Source: Dickeya fangzhongdai (GTDB lineage: Bacteria; Pseudomonadota; Gammaproteobacteria; Enterobacterales; Enterobacteriaceae). From it: a DNA stretch of 64,000 nucleotides. Shown in pieces: positions 28,996-40,929 of the stretch (the stretch's first letter is position 1; each line of letters begins with the position of its first letter). Below the pieces are notes generated by a model. The model ran no database searches. It saw only the letters and a program-made list of their open reading frames with translations, and was not told where the DNA came from. The position numbers and the translations under genes were made by a program. The stretch spans positions 2,666,001 through 2,730,000 of the forward strand of contig NZ_CP025003.1 in the NCBI RefSeq assembly GCF_002812485.1. The letters are read 5' to 3'.

Positions 28996-30249
28996 TTACA
29001 TATTGCTGATGATGTCCTGGGCAAACTCGCTACATTTACGCAGCGTAGCGCCTTCCATCAGTCGCTCAAAGTCATAGGTGACGGTCTTGTTCTTGATCGC
29101 GCCTTCCATACCTTTCACGATCAGGTCAGCCGCTTCAAACCACTGCAGGTGACGCAGCATCATTTCAGCAGACAGGATCACGGAACCCGGGTTCACTTTA
29201 TCCTGGCCGGCGTACTTCGGCGCCGTGCCGTGAGTGGCTTCGAACAGTGCGCATTCATCACCGATGTTGGCGCCCGGCGCGATGCCGATCCCGCCTACCT
29301 GCGCCGCCAGCGCATCGGAAATATAGTCGCCGTTCAGGTTCATACAGGCGATGACATCGTACTCTGCCGGACGCAGCAGAATCTGCTGCAGGAAGGCGTC
29401 GGCGATCACATCTTTAACGATGATGTCCTTGCCGGTTTTCGGGTTCTTGATTTTTACCCACGGCCCGCCATCAATCAGTTCACCGCCGAACTCTTCGCGA
29501 GCCAACTGGTAACCCCAGTCTTTGAACGCGCCTTCGGTGAATTTCATGATGTTGCCTTTGTGCACCAGCGTCACGGAATCGCGATCATTGGTGATGGCGT
29601 ATTCGATCGCGGCACGAACCAGACGTTTAGTCCCTTCTTCAGAGCAAGGCTTCACACCGATACCGCACTGTTGCGGGAAACGGATTTTCTTCACGCCCAT
29701 TTCGTCTTGCAGGAACTTGATGACTTTGTCCGCTTCCGGCGTACCGGCTTTCCACTCGATACCGGCATAAATGTCTTCGGCGTTTTCGCGGAAAATGACC
29801 ATGTCGGTCAGTTCGGGCTGTTTAACCGGGCTTGGCGTGCCTTCATAATAACGAACCGGACGCAGACAAACGTACAGATCCAGTTGCTGGCGCAGCGCCA
29901 CATTCAAAGAACGGATACCGCCGCCTACCGGCGTGGTCAGCGGCCCTTTAATGGCTACACGGTATTCGCGGATCAGATCCAGCGTTTCATCCGGCAACCA
30001 AACATCTTGACCATACACCTGAGTGGATTTCTCACCGGTGTAAATTTCCATCCAGGAAATTTTGCGCTTGCCCTGGTAAGCTTTGTTCACCGCGGCATCG
30101 ACTACGTTAATCATGGCTGGCGTAACATCGACACCGATACCGTCGCCTTCGATAAACGGAATGATCGGATTAGCCGGCACGACCAGTTTACCCTGGGCGT
30201 CAACCGTGATTTTCTGCCCTTCTGCCGGTACAACTACTTTACTTTCCAT
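28996..30249 (-). CDS. icd: NADP-dependent isocitrate dehydrogenase
   Basis: 417-residue TCA-cycle enzyme that converts isocitrate to 2-oxoglutarate with NADPH. The substrate-binding serine that is phosphorylated by AceK in E. coli is in [14 protein letters not shown] (about residue 113-115). The NADP-site region [17 protein letters not shown] (about 340) is intact. The length is typical. It is divergent from rluE, as in E. coli. Confidence 0.98.
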   Translation of the reverse strand: MESKVVVPAEGQKITVDAQGKLVVPANPIIPFIEGDGIGVDVTPAMINVVDAAVNKAYQGKRKISWMEIYTGEKSTQVYGQDVWLPDETLDLIREYRVAIKGPLTTPVGGGIRSLNVALRQQLDLYVCLRPVRYYEGTPSPVKQPELTDMVIFRENAEDIYAGIEWKAGTPEADKVIKFLQDEMGVKKIRFPQQCGIGVKPCSEEGTKRLVRAAIEYAITNDRDSVTLVHKGNIMKFTEGAFKDWGYQLAREEFGGELIDGGPWVKIKNPKTGKDIIVKDVIADAFLQQILLRPAEYDVIACMNLNGDYISDALAAQVGGIGIAPGANIGDECALFEATHGTAPKYAGQDKVNPGSVILSAEMMLRHLQWFEAADLIVKGMEGAIKNKTVTYDFERLMEGATLRKCSEFAQDIISNM

Positions 30250-30380
30250 TAACCTCTCCTTCGAGCGCCATTTTGTTAATGACTTGTAAGATGCGTGTCA
30301 ATACTACTTGAATATTTAGCCTGAGCCAATCACAAACCATTTCGAGTATAATGGTTTTGCCATCCACAGCCAGTAATAAG

Positions 30381-31007
30381 ATGAATAAATTCCCTGTTAA
30401 AAATCACCGACTTAAACGATTCAGCTCTCGACCGGCAAAAAATGAATCCACCGCCGTAACGAAAACGCGCATCGTGTTGTTCAATAAGCCTTTCGATGTG
30501 CTTTCCCAGTTTACCGACGAGGGCGGCCGCGCCACGCTGAAGAACTATGTCCCCTTTCGCGACGTTTATTCCGCCGGGCGACTGGATCGGGATAGCGAAG
30601 GTCTGATGATACTGACCAACGACGGCAAACTGCAGGCGCGTCTTACCCAGCCCGGCAAGAAAACGCCCAAAATCTATTACGCCCAGGTAGAAGGCGTTCC
30701 CGACGAAGAGGCTTTGCACGCGTTTCGCACCGGCCTGATACTGAGTGACGGCCCGACCCTACCCGCCGGTGCTGAACAGGTGGAAGAGCCAGCCTGGTTG
30801 TGGCCGCGCCAGCCGCCGATCCGCGAACGTAAAAATATTCCGGTTAGCTGGCTGAAAATCACGTTGTACGAAGGGCGTAACCGCCAGGTAAGGCGTATGA
30901 CGGCGCATATCGGCTACCCAACGCTGCGTTTGATTCGCTACAGTATGGCGAATCAAACGCTTGATGGATTACACCCCGGCGAATGGAGGGAGATCGACCA
31001 TGTTTAA
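30381..31007 (+). CDS. rluE: 23S rRNA pseudouridine(2457) synthase RluE
   Basis: 208-residue RsuA-family pseudouridine synthase. The catalytic Asp is in [11 protein letters not shown] (about residue 71); RNRQVRRM and the C-terminal fold are intact. An earlier ATG at 30351 overlaps a TATAAT hexamer (30347-30352) that is probably the -10 box, so the start at 30381 is preferred. The end overlaps nudJ by 8 bases. Confidence 0.93.
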   Translation: MNKFPVKNHRLKRFSSRPAKNESTAVTKTRIVLFNKPFDVLSQFTDEGGRATLKNYVPFRDVYSAGRLDRDSEGLMILTNDGKLQARLTQPGKKTPKIYYAQVEGVPDEEALHAFRTGLILSDGPTLPAGAEQVEEPAWLWPRQPPIRERKNIPVSWLKITLYEGRNRQVRRMTAHIGYPTLRLIRYSMANQTLDGLHPGEWREIDHV

Positions 31008-31458
31008 ACCGCATGTGACCGTGGCCTGTGTCGTACAAGCGGAAGGCTATTTTCTGGTTGTTGAGGAAGAAATTAACCACCGGCGTCTGTGGAACCAGCC
31101 TGCCGGCCATCTGGAGGCGGACGAAACCCTGATTCAGGCGGCGCAGCGAGAACTGTTTGAGGAAACCGGCATTCACGCCACGCCGCAAAGCTTCCTGCAA
31201 CTACACCAGTGGATCGCGCCGGACAAAACACCCTTTCTGCGTTTTAGTTTCACCATCGACCTGCCCGAACGGCTGCCCACCATCCCGCACGATAGCGATA
31301 TCGCCTGCTGCCACTGGCTGAAGCCGGAAGACATTCTCAAGGCCGACTGCCTGCGCTCCCCCCTCGTGGCCGCCAGCCTGACATGCTATCAGCGCGGCCA
31401 GCGCTACCCGCTAAGTATACTGGAAGCCTTCAACTGGCCGTTTCCTGACCCGGCATAA
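31000..31458 (+). CDS. nudJ: Nudix phosphatase NudJ
   Basis: 152-residue Nudix hydrolase. The Nudix box runs [20 protein letters not shown] (about residues 37-56) plus TG. The E. coli protein removes phosphate from HMP-PP and nucleoside triphosphates. The start at 31000 ([10 protein letters not shown]) lies inside rluE, so the two are coupled; frame upstream of it is open but lacks the conserved N-terminus. Confidence 0.93.
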   Translation: MFKPHVTVACVVQAEGYFLVVEEEINHRRLWNQPAGHLEADETLIQAAQRELFEETGIHATPQSFLQLHQWIAPDKTPFLRFSFTIDLPERLPTIPHDSDIACCHWLKPEDILKADCLRSPLVAASLTCYQRGQRYPLSILEAFNWPFPDPA

Positions 31459-31474
31459 CGTTGGAAAAACCACG

Positions 31475-31500
31475 TCCGGTACGGCATGCGGCGTACCGGA
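31475..31500 (+). other. Inverted repeat after nudJ
   Basis: TCCGGTACG / CGTACCGGA, perfect 9-bp arms with an 8-nt loop, 17 bases after the nudJ stop. No T-tract, so a weak terminator or 3' hairpin. Confidence 0.45.
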
Positions 31501-31633
31501 ACAGCCTATCCCTGCGCAGGCATCGGCCGTGCTTCCGCGGGGCGAGTGTGTTATAGTATTACGCCTGTTTTTCGCCTTAACGCTTTACATCATTAAGAAT
31601 TAAGACGCTTTATTAAGAGTTCGCGAGACTGCC

Positions 31634-32746
31634 ATGTCAGATAACAGCCAGAAAAAAGTCATTGTCGGTATGTCCGGCGGTGTTGACTCATCGGTATCCG
31701 CCTACCTGCTGCAACAGCAGGGGTATCGGGTAGAAGGCCTGTTCATGAAGAACTGGGAAGAAGATGACGATACGGAGTATTGCTCCGCCGCCACTGATTT
31801 GGCCGATGCGCAGGCTGTCTGCGACAAACTGGGCATTGAACTGCACACCGTCAATTTCGCCGCCGAATATTGGGACAACGTTTTTGAGCACTTTCTGGCG
31901 GAATACCGCGCCGGGCGCACTCCCAATCCCGATATTTTGTGCAACAAGGAAATCAAGTTCAAAGCCTTCCTGGAGTTTGCCGCCGAGGATTTGGGGGCGG
32001 ATTACATCGCCACCGGTCATTACGTGCGCCGTAAGGATGTGGATGGTAAAAGCCGCCTGCTGCGCGGTCTGGACGGCAACAAGGACCAGAGTTATTTCCT
32101 TTACACCCTGAGCCACCAGCAACTGGCGCAGAGCCTGTTCCCGGTCGGCGAGCTGGAAAAACCGCAGGTACGCAAAATCGCGGAGCAGCTGGATCTGGCC
32201 ACCGCCCGGAAAAAAGACTCCACCGGCATCTGTTTCATCGGCGAGCGCAAATTCCGCGACTTTCTGGCGCGCTACCTGCCCGCACAGCCCGGTCCGATTC
32301 TGTCCGTCGACGACGGTAAGGTCATGGGCGAACACCAGGGGCTGATGTACCACACGCTGGGTCAGCGCAAAGGTCTTGGCATTGGCGGCGTTAAAGAAGG
32401 CGGCGACGATCCGTGGTACGTGGTCGACAAAGATGTCGCCAGCAACGTGCTGTATGTCGCTCAGGGTCATGAACACCCGCGCCTGATGTCCGTCGGCCTG
32501 ATAGCTCAGCAACTGCACTGGGTCGATCGTGAACCGCTGACTCAACCGCTGCGTTGCATGGTAAAAACCCGCTATCGTCAGGCCGATATTCCCTGCCTTT
32601 TAACGCCGATCGACGCGGACCGCATCGACGTCCGTTTTGACGAGCCGGTGGCCGCGGTCACGCCGGGTCAGTCCGCCGTATTTTATCTGGGCGAAGTCTG
32701 CCTTGGCGGCGGCATCATTGAAGAACGTCTGCGCGCGGCGCAATAA
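31634..32746 (+). CDS. mnmA: tRNA 2-thiouridylase MnmA
   Basis: 370-residue enzyme that puts sulfur on U34 of tRNA-Lys, -Glu and -Gln. The PP-loop SGGVDSS (about residues 14-20) and the two catalytic Cys, in [12 protein letters not shown] (about 102) and [11 protein letters not shown] (about 200), are present. It is followed by hflD as in E. coli. Confidence 0.98.
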   Translation: MSDNSQKKVIVGMSGGVDSSVSAYLLQQQGYRVEGLFMKNWEEDDDTEYCSAATDLADAQAVCDKLGIELHTVNFAAEYWDNVFEHFLAEYRAGRTPNPDILCNKEIKFKAFLEFAAEDLGADYIATGHYVRRKDVDGKSRLLRGLDGNKDQSYFLYTLSHQQLAQSLFPVGELEKPQVRKIAEQLDLATARKKDSTGICFIGERKFRDFLARYLPAQPGPILSVDDGKVMGEHQGLMYHTLGQRKGLGIGGVKEGGDDPWYVVDKDVASNVLYVAQGHEHPRLMSVGLIAQQLHWVDREPLTQPLRCMVKTRYRQADIPCLLTPIDADRIDVRFDEPVAAVTPGQSAVFYLGEVCLGGGIIEERLRAAQ

Positions 32747-33136
32747 TCGGTCGTCGCATCAGTCAGAGGAACCGCATCGGTTCCTCTGGCATTTCTGACA
32801 TCCCCACAAGAAACCAATCACACCAGTGCGCTGCGTCAAATAAAACGCGGCTCGGGCACCTTTTCCGTTTTCATGACACTAAACTTGAATTGCCGGACGA
32901 TCGAGTCTGACGATTTTCAGCCTGAACAAGGTTTTACCGGGTTCAGGCTGGGTTCATGCTGATTTTTATGGCATGATCACCGCCCTTTTAGGCTGTGTGA
33001 GTGAAAAAGCCAGGGCATGTTCGCCGGCGTTTACTTTTCCTCTGGATCGAACCGGAAACACAGCCGAGCCGGAAACACAGATAGTACAGGTATTCCGGAC
33101 TCGCACGCCGGCCAGATGATGTTGACAGGAGCAATT
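32747..33136. other. 390-base interval between mnmA and hflD
   Basis: No gene seen. It holds two perfect inverted repeats: CAGAGGAACCG / CGGTTCCTCTG (32764-32788), a likely mnmA 3' hairpin, and CAGCCTGAAC / GTTCAGGCTG (32918-32950), neither with a clear T-tract. The hflD frame is open upstream to 33017, but lacks family similarity there. Confidence 0.5.
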
Positions 33137-33769
33137 GTGGCTAAAAACTATCATGACATTACGCTGGCAATGGCAGGAATCTGCCAGTCTGCTCATTTGG
33201 TGCAGCAATTGGCACACCAGGGCAGTTGTAATATGGACGCGCTAAAAGCGTCGCTGAAAAGCATCATGAACATTAACCCGCCCAACACGCTGGATGTTTT
33301 TGGCAACACGGAACGTAATCTAAAAACCGGGCTGGAAACCCTGCTGGGTATTCTCAATTCATCACGCGAAGGGCTGGGCGCGGAACTGTCGCGTTATACT
33401 TTCAGTTTGATGGTGCTGGAACGCCGCCTGCACAATAACCGCGAAGCGATGGACGAACTGGGCAGCCGCATCAGCCAGTTGGACCGACAACTGGAGCACT
33501 ACGATCTGCTGTCGGACACCTTCATTAATGTGCTGGCAGGCGTTTACGTGGACGTGATCAGCAAACTCGGCCCGCGCATCCAGGTGACCGGCGCGCAGGA
33601 AGTGCTGCGGAACCCACAGATTCAGGCGAAGGTTCGGGCGGCGCTGCTGGCCGGGATCCGCGCCGCCGTGCTCTGGCAACAGGTGGGCGGCAGCCGGCTG
33701 CAATTGATGTTCTCCCGCAGCAAGCTGGTGCGCCATGCGCAGGAGATCCTGGCCCGCTGCCAGGACTGA
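33137..33769 (+). CDS. hflD: Lysogenization regulator homolog HflD (GTG start)
   Basis: 210-residue peripheral inner-membrane protein, mostly helical, named for its effect on lambda CII in E. coli. The start is GTG at 33137 (then [20 protein letters not shown]), which follows an AGGAG site at 33127-33131 and matches the family N-terminus. [19 protein letters not shown] and LQLMFSR are conserved segments. Its cellular role outside phage infection is unclear. Confidence 0.92.
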   Translation: MAKNYHDITLAMAGICQSAHLVQQLAHQGSCNMDALKASLKSIMNINPPNTLDVFGNTERNLKTGLETLLGILNSSREGLGAELSRYTFSLMVLERRLHNNREAMDELGSRISQLDRQLEHYDLLSDTFINVLAGVYVDVISKLGPRIQVTGAQEVLRNPQIQAKVRAALLAGIRAAVLWQQVGGSRLQLMFSRSKLVRHAQEILARCQD

Positions 33770-33825
33770 CCCGAACCAATGCATCTGCTCATTGACGGCG
33801 GCCGCTTATTCCGGTTCAGCCGCCG

Positions 33826-33908
33826 CCATGAGATACTGTCTACCATGAAATGCTATCCGCCATGAAATACCATTCGTCATGAAATGCTATTCGTCATGCG
33901 ATAGGATG
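33826..33908. repeat. 17-bp tandem repeat array upstream of purB
   Basis: Four units of 17 bp (33826-33842, 33843-33859, 33860-33876, 33877-33893) and a partial fifth. The consensus is CCATGAAATGCTATTCG with a few changes per unit. It lies between hflD and purB, about 50 bases before the purB start. Confidence 0.9.
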
Positions 33909-33933
33909 ACGACAAACGATGTTCTTTATTTGA

Positions 33934-35325
<1,392 letters not shown>

Positions 35326-35358
35326 CCCTGCTCCGGGCGGCATTATCCCGCCGCCCGG

Positions 35359-35398
35359 CTTAGCGTCTATCCCAACCCTATTGGGAGAGACGCTTATT
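35359..35398 (+). terminator. Terminator of purB
   Basis: AGCGTCT-A-TCCCAA pairs with TTGGGA-G-AGACGCT with one mismatch, followed by TATTT. Confidence 0.75.
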
Positions 35399-35409
35399 TC
35401 CTGCCTCAC

Positions 35410-35443
35410 TGTTTAGCCTCAGTTGATAACGACTGTGGATAAT
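35410..35443 (+). promoter_or_regulatory. PhoP box and -10 element of phoPQ
   Basis: TGTTTA-GCCTC-AGTTGA (35410-35426) resembles the PhoP direct repeat TGTTTA-N5-TGTTTA; a GATAAT hexamer (35438-35443) follows 11 bp later, the standard spacing in PhoP-activated promoters. It supports autoregulation of phoPQ. Confidence 0.55.
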
Positions 35444-35594
35444 GCTGACGTACCGCCGGCAATGGCGTATTTCTACCTATGACTATCCCGGATTGCGGTA
35501 AACGTGCGGGCGCAGGCTGCAAGGTCTGTACAACACGTTGATAGTTCACTAAGTTTGGATAAATCCCATCAGGAAAATGACCGAGGAAAACGTC

Positions 35595-36263
35595 ATGCGC
35601 ATTCTTGTCGTTGAAGATAATGTTCTGTTACGCCATCACCTCAATGTCCAGTTGAATGAAATGGGGCATCAGGTTGACGCGGCGGCGGACGCGAAAGAAG
35701 CGGATTATTTCCTTCAGGAACATGCGCCGGACATCGCCATTATCGACCTGGGCCTGCCGGTAGAAGACGGCACCAGTTTGATCCGCCGCTGGCGCGCGCA
35801 TCAGATCAAATTGCCGATTCTGGTGCTTACCGCACGGGAAAGCTGGCAGGAAAAAGTGGCGGTGCTGGAAGCCGGCGCCGACGATTACGTCACGAAGCCG
35901 TTTCACATCGAGGAAGTGGTGGCGCGCATGCAGGCGCTGATGCGTCGCAACAGCGGCCTGGCTTCTCAAATCATCAGCCTGCCGCCTTTTGAGGTGGACC
36001 TGTCGCGGCGGGAATTACTGGTGAATGGCGACTCGGTGAAGCTGACGGCGTTTGAATACACCATCATCGAAACCCTGATCCGCAATAATGGCAAGGTGGT
36101 CAGCAAGGAGTCGCTGATGCTGCAGCTGTACCCGGACGCCGAATTGCGGGAAAGCCATACCATTGACGTGCTGATGGGCCGACTGCGCAAAAAATTGCAG
36201 TCCGCCAATTCCCACGATGTCATCACTACCGTTCGCGGGCAGGGTTACCGCTTCGATATCTAA
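35595..36263 (+). CDS. phoP: Response regulator PhoP
   Basis: 222-residue OmpR-type regulator. The receiver domain (1-120) has the acidic pocket (EDN), the phosphorylated Asp in IIDLGLP (about residue 51), Thr in LTARE and Lys in DYVTKPF. The winged-helix DNA-binding domain (about 125-222) ends [12 protein letters not shown]. The start at 35595 (MRILVVEDN) is conserved and follows GAGGAAAA; an ATG six codons upstream is discounted. It works with PhoQ, 53 bases downstream, in low-Mg and antimicrobial-peptide response and in virulence. Confidence 0.97.
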   Translation: MRILVVEDNVLLRHHLNVQLNEMGHQVDAAADAKEADYFLQEHAPDIAIIDLGLPVEDGTSLIRRWRAHQIKLPILVLTARESWQEKVAVLEAGADDYVTKPFHIEEVVARMQALMRRNSGLASQIISLPPFEVDLSRRELLVNGDSVKLTAFEYTIIETLIRNNGKVVSKESLMLQLYPDAELRESHTIDVLMGRLRKKLQSANSHDVITTVRGQGYRFDI

Positions 36264-36283
36264 TCATTCTGGACGGTATGTTT

Positions 36284-36317
36284 TATTTTGGATGGCATAT
36301 TATTTTGGATGGCATAT
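36284..36317. repeat. Exact 17-bp tandem duplication at the phoQ start
   Basis: TATTTTGGATGGCATAT occurs twice back to back (36284-36300, 36301-36317). It duplicates the ribosome-binding region just before the TTG start of phoQ. Confidence 0.92.
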
Positions 36318-37768
36318 TGAAAAAATCTCCTTTTTCGCTGCGTTTTCGCTTTCTGATCGCCACCGCCGCGGTGGTGCTGGCGCTGACGCTCTCCTACGGC
36401 ATCGTCGCCGTGGTGGGATACAGCGTCAGTTTCGACAAAACCTCATTCCGCCTGCTGCGCGGCGAAAGCAACCTGTTCTACAGCCTGGCGCAATGGCACG
36501 ACAATCAACTGACTATCGCCACGCCGCCTGAAATCGACATCAATTACCCGACGCTGGTGTTTATCTACGATAAGCACGGCAAACTGCTGTGGCGGGAGCG
36601 CGCCGTCCCGGAGCTGGAATCCCAGATCAAATCGGAATGGCTGGAAAAAACCGACTATCACGAGCTGGACGCCGACACCAACACCAGTAATGCGGTATTG
36701 CAGGGCAGCAACCCGCAGATGCTGGACAAACTGCACGCCTACAGTTCAGAAGACAAAACGCCGTTTACCCATTCTATCGCCGTTAATGTTTACCCGGCGT
36801 CCGAGCGCCTGCCCAAAATGGTGATTGTGGTGGTGGACCGGGTGCCGCAGGAACTGCAACAGGCGGACGTAGTCTGGGAGTGGTTCCGCTACGTGTTTAT
36901 CGCCCATCTGGTGCTGGTATTGCCGCTGCTGTGGCTGGCGGCGCACTGGAGCCTGCGGCCGATCAAACACCTGGTGCATCAGATCAGCGAGCTGGAGCAC
37001 GGCTCCCGCGAGCATCTGGACGAAAATCCGCCGCGGGAACTGAACAGTCTGGTGCGCAACCTGAATACGTTGTTGAGTAATGAGCGCCAGCGCTATCACA
37101 AATACCGCACTACCCTCACCGACCTGACCCACAGCCTGAAAACGCCGTTGGCCGTGCTGCAAACCACGCTGCGTTCGTTGCGTACCGGTAAAGAATTGAC
37201 CATCGAGCAGGCCGAGCCGATCATGCTGACGCAAATCAGCCGTATCTCGCAGCAAATCGGCTATTACCTGCACCGCGCCAGCGTGCGAACGGAACATCTG
37301 GCCATCACGCGGGAAGTGCACTCCGTTCCGGCACAACTGGACGCGCTCTGCTCTGCGCTGAACAAAGTGTACCAGCGTAAAGGCGTGGTGCTGACGATGG
37401 ATATCGCCCCGGAACTAACCTTCATTGGCGAGAAAAACGATTTTATGGAGGTGATGGGCAACATTCTCGACAACGCCTGTAAATACTGTCTGGAGTTCGT
37501 GGAAATCAGCGCCCGCTATTCCGGTCAAAAACTGCATCTGGTGATTGAGGACGACGGCCCCGGCATTCCCGACAGCAAACGGGAAGTGATTTTCCAGCGC
37601 GGACAACGGGCGGACACATTGCGCCCCGGCCAAGGCATCGGGCTGGCGGTCGCGGCGGAAATCATCGATCAGTATCAGGGGGAAATTCTGATCGGCGCCA
37701 GCACGCTCGGCGGCGCCAAGGTGGAAGCCATTTTCGGCCGTCAGCACCTTGGTCAGAATGAGAGCTGA
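36317..37768 (+). CDS. phoQ: Sensor histidine kinase PhoQ (probable TTG start)
   Basis: 483-residue membrane sensor. N-terminal membrane span (about 14-36), periplasmic sensor domain (about 37-190), second span (about 195-215), HAMP, His box [14 protein letters not shown] (about residue 275) and ATPase boxes ([26 protein letters not shown]). TTG at 36317 gives [12 protein letters not shown], close to the E. coli start; the ATG at 36278 would add 13 residues that run through the duplicated 17-bp unit. The acidic patch EDDDDAE of E. coli PhoQ is replaced by YSSEDKTPF, so metal sensing may differ. Confidence 0.93.
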   Translation: MKKSPFSLRFRFLIATAAVVLALTLSYGIVAVVGYSVSFDKTSFRLLRGESNLFYSLAQWHDNQLTIATPPEIDINYPTLVFIYDKHGKLLWRERAVPELESQIKSEWLEKTDYHELDADTNTSNAVLQGSNPQMLDKLHAYSSEDKTPFTHSIAVNVYPASERLPKMVIVVVDRVPQELQQADVVWEWFRYVFIAHLVLVLPLLWLAAHWSLRPIKHLVHQISELEHGSREHLDENPPRELNSLVRNLNTLLSNERQRYHKYRTTLTDLTHSLKTPLAVLQTTLRSLRTGKELTIEQAEPIMLTQISRISQQIGYYLHRASVRTEHLAITREVHSVPAQLDALCSALNKVYQRKGVVLTMDIAPELTFIGEKNDFMEVMGNILDNACKYCLEFVEISARYSGQKLHLVIEDDGPGIPDSKREVIFQRGQRADTLRPGQGIGLAVAAEIIDQYQGEILIGASTLGGAKVEAIFGRQHLGQNES

Positions 37769-37934
37769 CACCGTCTGGCGTTAACCGTCTACAATACAGG
37801 GAAAACCACCGTCTGCCGGTCGACACGGTTCAGGGTCTTTTAACCCCGCCGTCTCGCCCGTGAATTAAGGACGGGACACCATCACGGCGACTTCGTTATA
37901 ATCGCCGACAGCTCCCTGTTACTGGAAATGCGTT

Positions 37935-39056
37935 ATGGACTACCAACTTAATCTCGACTGGCAGGATTTCCTGACCCACCACTGGCAAAAAAAACCGGTA
38001 ATCATCAAAGGTGGTTTCCGCCATTTCATCGATCCAATTACCCCCGACGAATTAGCCGGGCTCGCTATGGAAAACGAGGTGGACAGCCGGCTGGTCAGCC
38101 ATCAGGACGGCCGCTGGGATGTCAGCCACGGTCCGTTCGAAAGCTACGACCACCTGGGAGAAAGCAACTGGTCTCTGCTGGTGCAGGCGGTCGATCACTG
38201 GCATGAACCTTCCGCCGCGCTGATGCGCCCTTTCCGTCAGTTGCCTGACTGGCGCATTGACGACCTGATGATTTCTTTCTCGGTGCCGGGCGGCGGCGTC
38301 GGCCCGCATCTTGACCAGTACGACGTGTTTATCATTCAGGGCACCGGCCGCCGTCGCTGGCGCGTGGGCGACAAAGTGCCGATGAAGCAGCACTGCCCGC
38401 ATCCTGACCTGCTGCAAGTCGCCCCATTCGACGCCATTATTGATGAGGAACTGGAGCCTGGCGATATTCTCTATATTCCGCCCAGTTTCCCGCATGAAGG
38501 CTACTCGCTGGAAAATTCGCTCAACTACTCGGTAGGCTTCCGCGCGCCCAGTTCCCGTGAACTGGTAAGCGGTTTCGCCGACTATGTGCTGTCTCGTGAA
38601 CTGGGCGGCCAGCGCTACAGCGACCCGGATATCCCTTCGCGCGCGCATCCGGCGGACATACTGCCGCAGGAGCTGGATAAACTGCAGCACATGATGCTGG
38701 ATCTGGTGCAGCATAAAGACGCTTTCCGCCAGTGGTTCGGCGAATTTGTCTCTCAGTCGCGTCACGAATTGGACCTGGCGCCGCCAGAGCCGCCTTATCA
38801 GCCGGGCGAGATGTACGATCTGCTACAACAGGGCGAGGCATTGCGCCGTCTTGGCGGGCTGCGGGTTGTGCGTATCGGCGAGGACTGCTTCGTGAACGGC
38901 GAGCATCTGGACAGCCGCCAGTCGCAGGCAATTGCCGCGCTGGCGCACTATGACGTGCTGAATGCCGAACGCCTTGGCGACGCGCTGGACGATCCCTCGT
39001 TCCTTGCTCAGTTGACCGCACTGGTCAACAGCGGCTACTGGTATTTTGTCGACTGA
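37935..39056 (+). CDS. roxA: Ribosomal protein uL16 arginine hydroxylase RoxA (YcfD)
   Basis: 373-residue JmjC-type Fe(II)/2-oxoglutarate oxygenase that hydroxylates Arg81 of ribosomal protein L16. The iron ligands are the HxD pair in GPHLDQYD (about residue 125) and the His in FPHEGYS (about 187). A C-terminal dimer and winged-helix part follows. The order phoQ-roxA-pepT matches E. coli. Confidence 0.95.
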   Translation: MDYQLNLDWQDFLTHHWQKKPVIIKGGFRHFIDPITPDELAGLAMENEVDSRLVSHQDGRWDVSHGPFESYDHLGESNWSLLVQAVDHWHEPSAALMRPFRQLPDWRIDDLMISFSVPGGGVGPHLDQYDVFIIQGTGRRRWRVGDKVPMKQHCPHPDLLQVAPFDAIIDEELEPGDILYIPPSFPHEGYSLENSLNYSVGFRAPSSRELVSGFADYVLSRELGGQRYSDPDIPSRAHPADILPQELDKLQHMMLDLVQHKDAFRQWFGEFVSQSRHELDLAPPEPPYQPGEMYDLLQQGEALRRLGGLRVVRIGEDCFVNGEHLDSRQSQAIAALAHYDVLNAERLGDALDDPSFLAQLTALVNSGYWYFVD

Positions 39057-39085
39057 TTATCGGTTTCCCGGTCATCAGAAACGCA

Positions 39086-39113
39086 AGAGACGCCATTCGG
39101 CGTCTCTTTTTTT
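39086..39113. terminator. Terminator between roxA and pepT
   Basis: AGAGACGCC / GGCGTCTCT with ATTC loop and seven T; strong for roxA, weaker for the convergent pepT. Confidence 0.9.
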
Positions 39114-39133
39114 GCCCAAAGCCCAAACCATTA

Positions 39134-40402
39134 TCAGGCTTTAACCGACATGCTCTCGCTGCTGCTCTGCCGGGTTTTGGCACGCAGCGCAGTCAACTCG
39201 GCGATACGCATAATCACCGCCACCGCGCTTTCCATCCCTTCCAGCGTGACAAACTCGTGCTTACCGTGGGCATTGTAGCCACCGGTGAACAGATTAGGGC
39301 ACGGCAGCCCCCGGAAGGAAAGCTGCGCGCCATCGGTGCCGCCGCGAATCGGCTGCATCAGCGGCGTAATGTCGCAATCGCGCATCGCCTGCTGCGCCAG
39401 CGCGATAATATGCGGGTACTGCTCTACCTGCTCGCGCATGTTGTAGTAGCTGTCGGTAATCGTGACCTCGATATAACAATCCGGGTGCAACCCTTTACCC
39501 ACCGTTTCAGCAATATCCAGCAGGGTTTTCTTGCGCCGCTCAAAACCGTCGCGCTCAAAATCCCGGATGCTGTAATGCAGTTCGGCCCGCTCCACGGTCC
39601 CTTTCGCGCTGTGCAGGTGGTAGAACCCCTGATAGCCTTCGGTCTGTTCCGGCGTCTCATCAGCCGGCACCAGTTGGTGGAAACGCGTCGCCAGCGACAG
39701 CGCATTAACCATCACCCCTTTGGCCCAGCCAGGATGCACATTGTTGCCGACAATCTTCACCACTGCCGACGCGGCATTGAAGTTTTCATACTCCAGCTCG
39801 CCCACGCCGCCGCCGTCCACCGTATAAGCCCACTCGGCCCGGAACGCCTCGACATCAAAATGCTGCGCGCCCTTGCCCACTTCCTCATCCGGCGTAAAGG
39901 CGACGCGAATATCGCCATGTGGGATCTGCCGCTTTTTCAGCCGCACCAGCGCGGTGATGATCTCCGCGATCCCCGCCTTGTCATCAGCGCCCAACAGCGT
40001 TTTGCCGTCGGTCGTAATCAGCGTCTGCCCCAGCAGATGGTGCAACACCGGGAACATCACCGGCGACAGCACCTCGTCGCCCACGCCCAACGCGATATCA
40101 CCGCCGCGGTAATTCTCCACAATCTGCGGATTAACGTGCTTGCCGCTGAAATCCGGCGAGGTATCCATATGAGCGATAAACCCCACCGCCGGCACCGACC
40201 AGGCCACATTGGACGGCAACGTCGCCATCACGCAGCCGTGCTTGCTGACGGATACCTGCTCAAATCCCAGTTCGGTCAATTCCTGTTGCAGCGCCTGCGC
40301 CAGTTTTAATTGCCCTTCGGTACTCGGCACCTGCCGTACACCCGGTTTGGACTGGGTGTCAAACGCAACATAATTCAAAAAACGATCAAGTAATTTTTCC
40401 AT
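39134..40402 (-). CDS. pepT: Peptidase T (tripeptide aminopeptidase)
   Basis: 422-residue M20-family di-zinc peptidase that removes N-terminal residues from tripeptides. Zinc-site segments HMDTSPD (about residue 79), LGADDKAGI (about 142), TPDEEVGKG (about 176) and [12 protein letters not shown] near the C-terminus are present. The start at 40402 ([12 protein letters not shown]) matches the family; the frame has an ATG two codons earlier. Confidence 0.96.
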   Translation of the reverse strand: MEKLLDRFLNYVAFDTQSKPGVRQVPSTEGQLKLAQALQQELTELGFEQVSVSKHGCVMATLPSNVAWSVPAVGFIAHMDTSPDFSGKHVNPQIVENYRGGDIALGVGDEVLSPVMFPVLHHLLGQTLITTDGKTLLGADDKAGIAEIITALVRLKKRQIPHGDIRVAFTPDEEVGKGAQHFDVEAFRAEWAYTVDGGGVGELEYENFNAASAVVKIVGNNVHPGWAKGVMVNALSLATRFHQLVPADETPEQTEGYQGFYHLHSAKGTVERAELHYSIRDFERDGFERRKKTLLDIAETVGKGLHPDCYIEVTITDSYYNMREQVEQYPHIIALAQQAMRDCDITPLMQPIRGGTDGAQLSFRGLPCPNLFTGGYNAHGKHEFVTLEGMESAVAVIMRIAELTALRAKTRQSSSESMSVKA

Positions 40403-40669
40403 CACCACCCCCTCCGATGGATTACGTGTTTCATTATGTAGAGGGTGTCAGCGTCAGATATTGCGTCAGGTCAGTTTTTATTGGTTTTCCCCCCGGCGCC
40501 ACCGCTCAGGCCGCCAGCGCCGCGGGGCAGCGAACACACCGGCATACCGGCCGCGCCATGAGGCTCAGCAATTAAACAACAAACCATTAACACATAGAGA
40601 CTGGCGATCACGTGTCGCCACAAGGCAGGAGCATGGGCCGGCGGCTTGACACCCGCCAGCCTAAGTAGG

Positions 40670-40891
40670 TTACAACCACTCGTAATATTGGCCCAGACTT
40701 TTATCGCAGCCGCAGCAACTGCCGCATTTTGGCGCGGCTTCGCCGCTGTGAAAGCGAATTTTGCCTTTCTGCACCCACACCGCCAGCATCCCTTCCACTA
40801 CGCCGGGATCCGCCTTAAAAGCGGTGCTGATGTCCTGCAGCGACACCTTTTTTCTTTCGCGGACAAAATCCCGCAATTCCAGTAGCGTCAT
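40670..40891 (-). CDS. feoC: FeoC, ferrous-iron transport accessory protein
   Basis: 73-residue winged-helix protein with a C-terminal cysteine cluster (CGSCCGC, about residues 56-62) that can hold an Fe-S cluster. It is last in feoA-feoA-feoB-feoC. In enterobacteria FeoC protects FeoB from proteolysis when oxygen and iron are low. Confidence 0.9.
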   Translation of the reverse strand: MTLLELRDFVRERKKVSLQDISTAFKADPGVVEGMLAVWVQKGKIRFHSGEAAPKCGSCCGCDKSLGQYYEWL

Positions 40892-40929
40892 TATGTTCTC
40901 CCCGGCGGGCGGCAGGCCCGCCCGACTGG

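Noticed and set aside
33826..33908. Tandem 17-bp units as a CRISPR array
   Set aside because: The units follow each other without spacers and no cas genes are near.
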